From an uncultured Clostridia bacterium (GTDB lineage Bacteria > Bacillota > Clostridia > TANB77 > CAG-508), in contig CATLGL010000049.1 of NCBI GenBank assembly GCA_949935895.1, positions 1 through 10,873 of the forward strand: a stretch of 10,873 nucleotides of DNA. The letters run 5' to 3'. How positions within the stretch are numbered: position 1 is the stretch's first letter; the number at the start of each line of letters is the position of its first letter. Positions 6,310 to 10,873 of the stretch are shown in pieces. The notes under the pieces were generated by a model. It worked only from the letters and a program-made list of their open reading frames with translations. It searched no databases and was not told the DNA's origin. The position numbers and the translations under genes are program-made.

Positions 6310-7434
6310 CTAAAAATAATGTGTCATAATAATAGCATTCTCATTTTGCTTATAATAATTCTTCCTTTGTCCAACTTTTTGAAAATGATATTTTTCGTAT
6401 AATGAAATGGCTGGTTTATTTGCTTCATTTACTTCTAAAGTAAGAGAAGATAAATTTTTTTGTTTTGCATGTGTAATTAAGTGTTCTAATAATTTTGCTC
6501 CAATACCATGATTTCGATAGAATTTTTTGGTTACAATATTGGTAATATGAATATCATCAACAGAAATCCAAATACCAGCAAAGCCAACAATTTGTTCATT
6601 TTCTAAACAAACAAAATATTCAGAGTTAGGATTTTGTAATTCTTGATAAAAAATAGTGTAATTCCAGAAATCATCAAAATCACTCTCTAAAATTGACTTA
6701 ATACTTTCTAAATCCACAATAGTCATAGGACGAATTATTAGACATTTATGTTTTTCCTCCCATTCTCTTTCTGCATTGGATTTTTTTAAATAAAGGGGAG
6801 TTATAGAGTTAATTTTATTATGACAAAAAGCATCAAAAGCAGCTTTTCCTGTACAATAAGCACTTAAATTAGTATATCCAGAATTTATTTGTATAAGTGC
6901 ATTTTGCTTCAAAGTAGATTGTAACACATCTTTATAAATCACGCTACCATTTCCTACAAAAAAGACAGGTTTGTTACAAATTTTTAATATTTCTGTAATA
7001 TTGTGAATATTATCAGCTAAAAATTCACCAATTTGTGTATAAACGCCATTTTTATATTCAAATAAACCATAATAGACATTATCATTTTTAGCATCAATTA
7101 AAGCACAAATAAGACCTTCAAAATTACATGAATAGGCAAGAGCTTCTAAAGCACTAACCCCAATACAAGGACGTGAAGTGACATCGCAAAATGCTTTTAT
7201 AGTAGAAATACCAATACGAATACCTGTAAAGGAACCAGGACCTTTATCACAAGCAAACAAGTCAATATCTGAAATGGATAAATTAGTAGCTTTTAGTAAC
7301 TCATCAATAATAGGCATTAGTTTAACAGAATGAGTATTAGCATCATTAACGGATATTTCTTTTATTAAAGTAGTATCTTCTAAAATAGCAGCAGCACAAA
7401 TATTAGAAGAAGTATTGATACTTAAAATTTTCAT
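6310..7434 (-). CDS. TsaB-RimI fusion: t6A biosynthesis subunit joined to ribosomal S18 N-acetyltransferase
   Basis: Two functions are joined in one 374-residue protein. Residues 1 to about 225 are TsaB (YeaZ), an ASKHA-fold partner of TsaD and TsaE in making t6A at tRNA position 37: KILSINTSSNICAAAI at the N-terminus and DKGPGSFTGIRIGISTIKAF, the diagnostic block. Residues about 230-374 are a GNAT acetyltransferase of the RimI type, which acetylates the S18 N-terminus: LIIRPMTIVDLESI, ITNIVTKKFYRNHGIGAKLL (the acetyl-CoA loop RNHGIG) and SLYEKYHFQKVGQRKNYY. The domains meet at ITPLYLKKSNAEREWEEK, the usual end of TsaB. The gene lies between tsaE and the Lon-like gene; AAAGGA precedes the ATG. 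A CAT-to-stop reading shows no frame break. Confidence 0.93.
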   Translation of the reverse strand: MKILSINTSSNICAAAILEDTTLIKEISVNDANTHSVKLMPIIDELLKATNLSISDIDLFACDKGPGSFTGIRIGISTIKAFCDVTSRPCIGVSALEALAYSCNFEGLICALIDAKNDNVYYGLFEYKNGVYTQIGEFLADNIHNITEILKICNKPVFFVGNGSVIYKDVLQSTLKQNALIQINSGYTNLSAYCTGKAAFDAFCHNKINSITPLYLKKSNAEREWEEKHKCLIIRPMTIVDLESIKSILESDFDDFWNYTIFYQELQNPNSEYFVCLENEQIVGFAGIWISVDDIHITNIVTKKFYRNHGIGAKLLEHLITHAKQKNLSSLTLEVNEANKPAISLYEKYHFQKVGQRKNYYKQNENAIIMTHYF

Positions 7435-7476
7435 ATAAATTTTTCCTTTCTTTCCTAAAATAATTATATGTGTAGA

Positions 7477-7944
7477 CTAGGTGAGAGGGAATATAGATGC
7501 TAGTATTTTTTCATATTTTTTTCCATATGGTTGTATTGTTAAAAATCGTTTGGAATCATTTTCAAAATTGCGGTCAAAAGTAATATGTAAATACTCTTTT
7601 GGTAACACCTCTCTTAGTTGCTCGCCCCATTCAACTAAACAGATACCTTGTTGAAAATACTGTTCGCCACCAATTGCATAAAATTCATCAGAAGAATTAA
7701 GGCGATAAACATCAAAATGATAGATATGCACAGAATTCTTATGATATTCGTTAACAATAGTAAAAGTAGGGCTAGAAATTTCGCTTTCTAGTCCGAAATA
7801 CGATAAAAATCCTTGAGTAAATTTTGTTTTACCAGAGCCTAAATCGCCAGATAGAACGATTGTATCTCCATTAGTTAATTTACTTGCTAACCTTGTTGCA
7901 AGTAACATAGTATCTTTTTCTGAATTTGATATATATTGCTTCAT
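7477..7944 (-). CDS. tsaE: tRNA t6A biosynthesis ATPase TsaE
   Basis: TsaE (YjeE) is the small P-loop ATPase that drives the TsaBDE complex in t6A37 synthesis on ANN-decoding tRNAs. The 155-residue product has Walker A as LSGDLGSGKTKFTQGF (residues 32-47), then SPTFTIVNEY (switch region), IYHFDVYRL and LVEWGEQL, all family hallmarks, and normal length. It is the first gene of the leftward operon tsaE -> tsaB-rimI -> Lon-like protease. Its ribosome binding site (AAAGGAT) is modest. A promoter is present at 8002-8030, with a long AT inverted repeat in the leader. The codon pair TTC GGA (Phe-Gly at YFGL) contains CGG out of frame and is read normally. Confidence 0.96.
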   Translation of the reverse strand: MKQYISNSEKDTMLLATRLASKLTNGDTIVLSGDLGSGKTKFTQGFLSYFGLESEISSPTFTIVNEYHKNSVHIYHFDVYRLNSSDEFYAIGGEQYFQQGICLVEWGEQLREVLPKEYLHITFDRNFENDSKRFLTIQPYGKKYEKILASIFPLT

Positions 7945-7959
7945 AAATTTATCCTTTAC

Positions 7960-8006
7960 AAATAATATTGAAAAATATCCAAAATGATATTTTTCAACAT
8001 TATTTT
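7960..8006. repeat. Long imperfect AT-rich palindrome in the tsaE promoter/leader
   Basis: A 12-bp perfect core (TTGAAAAATATC at 7968-7979 with GATATTTTTCAA at 7986-7997, loop CAAAAT) extends after one mismatch by seven more pairs (AAATAAT at 7960-7966 with ATTATTT at 7999-8005). It lies between the tsaE ATG and its -35, overlapping the -10. It could be a 5' UTR hairpin or an operator; it is not followed by a T tract in the tsaE direction. Confidence 0.55.
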
Positions 8007-8030
8007 ATAGTATTATTTAAGATTTGTAAA
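8002..8030 (-). promoter_or_regulatory. Promoter of the tsaE operon
   Basis: On the minus strand TTTACA (8030-8025) and TAAAAT (8007-8002) are separated by 17 bases; each matches the consensus at five of six positions. The start would fall near 7995, inside the palindrome, about 50 bases before tsaE. Confidence 0.6.
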
Positions 8031-8071
8031 TTATTACTAGAAAAAAAGAAGAAAAAACTTTATAAAAAGTA

Positions 8072-8100
8072 TTGACAAAAAAAATAATACCCCTTATAAT
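8072..8100 (+). promoter_or_regulatory. Consensus promoter of the tRNA operon
   Basis: TTGACA (8072-8077), 17 bases, TATAAT (8095-8100): a perfect consensus sigma-A promoter, 24 bases before the first tRNA, as expected for stable RNA genes. Confidence 0.92.
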
Positions 8101-8123
8101 TTATAAATGTCGGTAGAAAAAAT

Positions 8124-8197
<74 letters not shown>

Positions 8198-8274
8198 GCG
8201 CCCTTAGCTCAGTTGGTCAGAGCAACCGGCTCATAACCGGTGGGTCCAAGGTTCGAATCCTTGAGGGCGCACCA
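8198..8274 (+). tRNA. tRNA-Met (anticodon CAU)
   Basis: This 77-nt tRNA abuts the CCA of tRNA-Gly with no spacer. Acceptor GCGCCCT pairs with AGGGCGC, anticodon stem ACCGG/CCGGT encloses loop CTCATAA with anticodon CAT at 8232-8234, T stem is CAAGG/CCTTG, and CCA is encoded. It lacks initiator features: the first pair is G-C and there are no three G-C pairs at the base of the anticodon stem in the initiator form. Elongator Met is my call; a lysidine-modified tRNA-Ile2 cannot be fully excluded by sequence alone. Confidence 0.9.
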
Positions 8275-8288
8275 CTAAAATTAAATAT

Positions 8289-8374
8289 GGATAGGTGGCC
8301 GAGTGGCTAAAGGCGGCAGACTGTAAATCTGTTCTCATACGAGTACGAAGGTTCGAATCCTTCCCTGTCCACCA
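8289..8374 (+). tRNA. tRNA-Tyr (anticodon GUA)
   Basis: This is an 86-nt class II tRNA with a long variable arm. Acceptor GGATAGG pairs with CCTGTCC (one T-G pair), anticodon loop CTGTAAA carries GTA at 8323-8325, the variable arm contains the stem CTC...GAG, the T stem is GAAGG/CCTTC, the discriminator is A, and CCA is encoded. Confidence 0.96.
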
Positions 8375-8405
8375 AGACGAGTTTTTGTCGAACTCTCTAT
8401 AATGC

Positions 8406-8434
8406 TTGATATAACTTAATTTCAAGATTATAAG
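8406..8434 (+). promoter_or_regulatory. Possible promoter with a terminator in its leader
   Basis: TTGATA (8406-8411), 17 bases, TATAAG (8429-8434). A start near 8441 would run straight into the terminator at 8459-8488 before reaching the small gene at 8527. This resembles an attenuator layout but may be coincidence. Confidence 0.35.
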
Positions 8435-8458
8435 AATTTGACAACACAAAAACTTTAA

Positions 8459-8488
8459 ACCGTTTCAAAAATGAAGCGGTCTTTTTTT
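8459..8488 (+). terminator. Intrinsic terminator after the tRNA operon
   Basis: ACCGTTTC pairs with GAAGCGGT (one T-G pair) around AAAAAT, followed by CTTTTTTT. It lies 85 bases past tRNA-Tyr and closes the tRNA transcript. Confidence 0.88.
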
Positions 8489-8526
8489 GACCAAAAGTCT
8501 TGAAAGAAGGAGGTTTTTGTGGTATT

Positions 8527-8793
8527 ATGTTACATATAATTAAACAAGAAATCAATATGAGTAAAGAATTACTCTCTAGAATTGAATGGACTTGCAAAAT
8601 GAAAAAGGTAAAACCAGAAATTATCAATGGTTGCCTAAGAATTGTGGAACATACCAATTTAGCGTATGTAGAGCCACATCGAGTAATTATTAAAGATAAG
8701 CTATATTTATTCTTTAATGAACAAGATTACTTTTACATAGATAGTTTGGAAAATAAATATCCACTATCAAAATTTAATGAAAACATAGTGTAG
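8527..8793 (+). CDS. Small hypothetical protein (88 residues)
   Basis: I do not recognise this family. AAGGAGG at 8507-8513 precedes ATG 8527 by 13 bases; a later in-frame ATG at 8557 would give MSKELLSRIEWTCKMKK. An in-frame TTG at 8500 lies upstream of the binding site and is unlikely. The product is soluble-looking: an N-terminal helix-like half, then beta-rich VEPHRVIIKDKLYLFF and DYFYIDSLENKYPLSKF. It sits between the tRNA terminator and a serine recombinase and is followed by its own terminator, so it may be cargo or a boundary gene of the mobile region. Coding status rests on the binding site and frame only. Confidence 0.6.
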   Translation: MLHIIKQEINMSKELLSRIEWTCKMKKVKPEIINGCLRIVEHTNLAYVEPHRVIIKDKLYLFFNEQDYFYIDSLENKYPLSKFNENIV

Positions 8794-8905
8794 CAAGTAA
8801 AAGCATTGATATTTTAGAGTTTTTAAAAAATTGTACTATATTGATTTATTAATTGTATTTAAAAATAAGAAAATAGAGATAGTTAAAACAATAAATAAAA
8901 ACTTT

Positions 8906-8948
8906 AAAGTGTCAATATAGTCAAATCTATGCTATGTGGCACTTTTTT
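8906..8948 (+). terminator. Intrinsic terminator upstream of the recombinase
   Basis: AAAGTGTC (8906-8913) pairs with GGCACTTT (8938-8945, one T-G pair) across a loop that itself can form ATAG/CTAT, followed by T6. It would end transcription of the small gene at 8527-8793. Confidence 0.65.
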
Positions 8949-8994
8949 GGTGTCTTTCTAAAATTCATTAAAATAAGAAGGAGGTAATTTTGTA

Positions 8995-10812
8995 ATGAAT
9001 GAAGGAAGGAAAGTAGCAGGAATTTATATTCGTGTTAGTACAGAAGATCAAGTTAGAGAAGGATTTAGTTTAGGAGAACAGGAGGAGAAATTAAAACAGC
9101 TTTGTAAATATAAAGATTATAAAATCTATAAAATTTACAAAGATGCAGGAATTAGTGCAAAAAATATGTCTGGTAGACCTGCCTTTCAGCAAATGCTGGA
9201 AGATATGAGGGCAGGAAAAATCAATTATATTGTAGCCTATAAATTAGATAGAGTTACAAGGTCTGTAAGAGATTTGGAAGTTCTAATTTCAGAACTAGAA
9301 GAACATCATTGTTATTTGGTTTGCGATAGGGATGATGTAAATACGAGCAGTGCTAATGGACGTTTCTTTGTAAGAATGCTAACAGTATTATCACAATTAG
9401 AAATTGAGATAGTATCAGAAAGAACAAAATTTGGTTTAACAGGAGCAATAAAGTCAGGTCATATACCAGGTACTTGTCCATTAGGCTATAAACGAGATAT
9501 AACAAAGAAAATGGTGATTGATGAAACTACAAAAGATATTGTTATTAGAATATTTAATTTATATCTACAAGGCAAAAGTTATCAGACAATAGCAAATATA
9601 TTGAATGAGGAAAAAGTTTTAGAGCCAAAAAAATGGGATGATTCTACCATAGAAAAAATAATCAATAACAAAATCTATGTAGGAGATTATGAAAGATTTA
9701 AAAGAGTAGCAAAAGAACAAGGAAAAGAGCCCGTAATATATCCTAATGTTGTTGAACCAATAATTACTAGAGCAATGTTTGAAGATGTACAAATACAAAA
9801 AGAGAAAAATCAAAGAGCATATTGCAGAGATAGAGTATATATCTTTATGCAAAAAATGAAATGTCCTAAATGTGGCAAGATAATGGGAAGTAAAGGAACA
9901 GGTGGTAAAAAGAAAAAATATATGTATTACCATTGTGCAGACTGTAAGCTCTATCTTCGTGAAGATTTAATTGAAGAACAAGTTATGCCAATGATAATGG
10001 ATTTAATAGAATATGATATGACAGTAAAAAGGTATTTTTATCCTGTTTTAGCAGATAAGAAAGAAAAAAATACAGATAAATTAGATAAAGAAATAAACAC
10101 ATTAAGAAATCAAAAAAGCAGAATAAAAGAAGCATATTTAAAAGAAATTGTTGATGTAGAAGAATTTTCAAAAGAATACAAAGCTATTGATGAAAAATTA
10201 AAGTTACTAGAACAAAAACGATTAGAGACTATTGATTTGAATAAACAGACTTTTAGCCCACAACATTTAATGGCAGATAGAGATGTAGAAAAAGAAAAAC
10301 TAATTCGTTCTAATAAGTTCTACGATATGTTAATGGCAGAATGGAAAAGCAAAGACAAAGAAGAAAAACAAGAATTTATTTCAAAGTTTTTGGAAAGTAT
10401 TACAGTTGAAAAAGATAGTAAAGGCAATTATAAGCTAGTGAATATGAAACTAAGAAAAACATTTATTAACCAGATATATAAACTAATGCAAAATGGAATG
10501 TTTGATATGACTATTGCAGATGAAAAAGATAAAGAGGTTAGAACAACAGTTATGATGGACAAGCAAGAACTACAAGAATATATTGATAGGCTTAACGAGT
10601 ATTACGAAGTTTCATATTATGAAGTGGCAAGATTAGATGAGCCAAAGAAAGGTTACCAGAAAAAATATCTTACAATAGATGAAACAAATGATAATGGAGA
10701 AAAACTTTTTAAATTAGTTGAACTAATAACTGATGATAAAAAATATCCACAGAAAAAAGCAAATAGAATTGTAGGAGCAATTAGAGTAAAAGAACGAGAA
10801 AAAGTTAGTTAA
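8995..10812 (+). CDS. Large serine recombinase (site-specific integrase/transposase type)
   Basis: This 605-residue protein is of the large serine recombinase family, which cuts DNA through a phosphoserine and integrates or excises phages, ICEs and transposons such as the Tn4451/TnpX group. The N-terminal resolvase domain (about 7-150) has GIYIRVSTEDQ with nucleophile Ser15, then YKLDRVTRS (Arg86, Arg89) and the long helix LSQLEIEIVSERT. The recombinase domain (about 160-270) starts GTCPLGYKRD. A zinc ribbon uses Cys290, Cys293, Cys314 and Cys317, followed by a charged coiled coil (about 355-430). The start is fixed by AAGGAGGT at 8978-8985. Catalytic residues are intact, so it is probably active. 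It is followed 26 bases later by another gene, suggesting an element that continues beyond the window. Confidence 0.93.
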   Translation: MNEGRKVAGIYIRVSTEDQVREGFSLGEQEEKLKQLCKYKDYKIYKIYKDAGISAKNMSGRPAFQQMLEDMRAGKINYIVAYKLDRVTRSVRDLEVLISELEEHHCYLVCDRDDVNTSSANGRFFVRMLTVLSQLEIEIVSERTKFGLTGAIKSGHIPGTCPLGYKRDITKKMVIDETTKDIVIRIFNLYLQGKSYQTIANILNEEKVLEPKKWDDSTIEKIINNKIYVGDYERFKRVAKEQGKEPVIYPNVVEPIITRAMFEDVQIQKEKNQRAYCRDRVYIFMQKMKCPKCGKIMGSKGTGGKKKKYMYYHCADCKLYLREDLIEEQVMPMIMDLIEYDMTVKRYFYPVLADKKEKNTDKLDKEINTLRNQKSRIKEAYLKEIVDVEEFSKEYKAIDEKLKLLEQKRLETIDLNKQTFSPQHLMADRDVEKEKLIRSNKFYDMLMAEWKSKDKEEKQEFISKFLESITVEKDSKGNYKLVNMKLRKTFINQIYKLMQNGMFDMTIADEKDKEVRTTVMMDKQELQEYIDRLNEYYEVSYYEVARLDEPKKGYQKKYLTIDETNDNGEKLFKLVELITDDKKYPQKKANRIVGAIRVKEREKVS

Positions 10813-10838
10813 AAAATTTAATAATGGAGGACTTGAAA

Positions 10839-10873
10839 ATGGAAAATAAAGAAGTAAAAGGAAATAAAGATGG
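10839..10873 (+). CDS. Start of an unknown gene downstream of the recombinase
   Basis: GGAGG at 10826-10830 is followed after eight bases by ATG at 10839; the visible codons read MENKEVKGNKD and run off the window. Its closeness to the recombinase suggests co-transcription within the same mobile element. Too little is visible to name it. Confidence 0.6.
   Translation, partial: MENKEVKGNKD

Noticed and set aside
8375..8994. Attachment site or direct repeat of a tRNA 3' end near the recombinase
   Set aside because: I saw no repeated tRNA segment; serine recombinases often use short unrelated cores, so the site cannot be located here.

Overview
The window is AT-rich DNA, with AGA-dominated arginine usage, strong GGAGG ribosome binding sites and classical TTGACA/TATAAT promoters. 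It carries the conserved Firmicutes run ffh-rpsP-khpA-rimM-trmD-rplS. All this points to a low-GC Firmicute, most likely a clostridial lineage; I cannot name a species from sequence alone.

Layout. Positions 1-3062 hold a ribosome/SRP biogenesis operon on the + strand: the end of ffh (SRP54), rpsP (S16), khpA (KH-domain RNA binder), rimM (30S maturation), trmD (tRNA m1G37 methyltransferase) and rplS (L19, with an acidic tail of about 80 residues). It ends at a strong terminator at 3068-3108. Positions 3139-3856 hold two small unrecognised genes, transcribed divergently from a shared 223-bp region with two well-formed promoters and a 25-bp near-palindrome between them. Positions 3905-7944, on the - strand, are an operon tsaE -> tsaB-rimI fusion -> Lon-like protease: t6A37 tRNA modification, S18 acetylation and proteolysis. 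Positions 8072-8488 are a tRNA operon (Gly-UCC, Met-CAU, Tyr-GUA) with a consensus promoter and a terminator. Positions 8527-10873 look like accessory DNA: a small unknown gene, a 605-residue large serine recombinase, and the start of another gene.

Main observation. Two otherwise intact, highly conserved genes contain three single-base +1 discontinuities: one in trmD, two in the Lon-like gene. All three have the same form. An in-frame CGG codon is reached, and skipping its C makes the ribosome read GGA or GGT (Gly), restoring an invariant glycine of the family: GHYEG of TrmD, the Walker A GVGKT of the protease, and its C-terminal VPAG. Reading by eye through roughly 3,100 codons of the window, I found no other in-frame CGG, although CGG occurs several times out of frame (for example GCG GTT, TTC GGA). 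CGT and CGA are used normally for Arg. The simplest biological reading is that CGG is an unassigned codon here and that C|GGN is decoded as Gly with a one-base skip: a recurrent, codon-specific +1 frameshift. A shared assembly or sequencing artefact is the main alternative. The repeated motif, the non-homopolymer context and the intact remainder of both genes argue against it, but only reads, cDNA or peptides can settle it.

If real, the recoding would be needed to make TrmD and a functional Lon-like protease, so it would be constitutive rather than a rare regulatory event.
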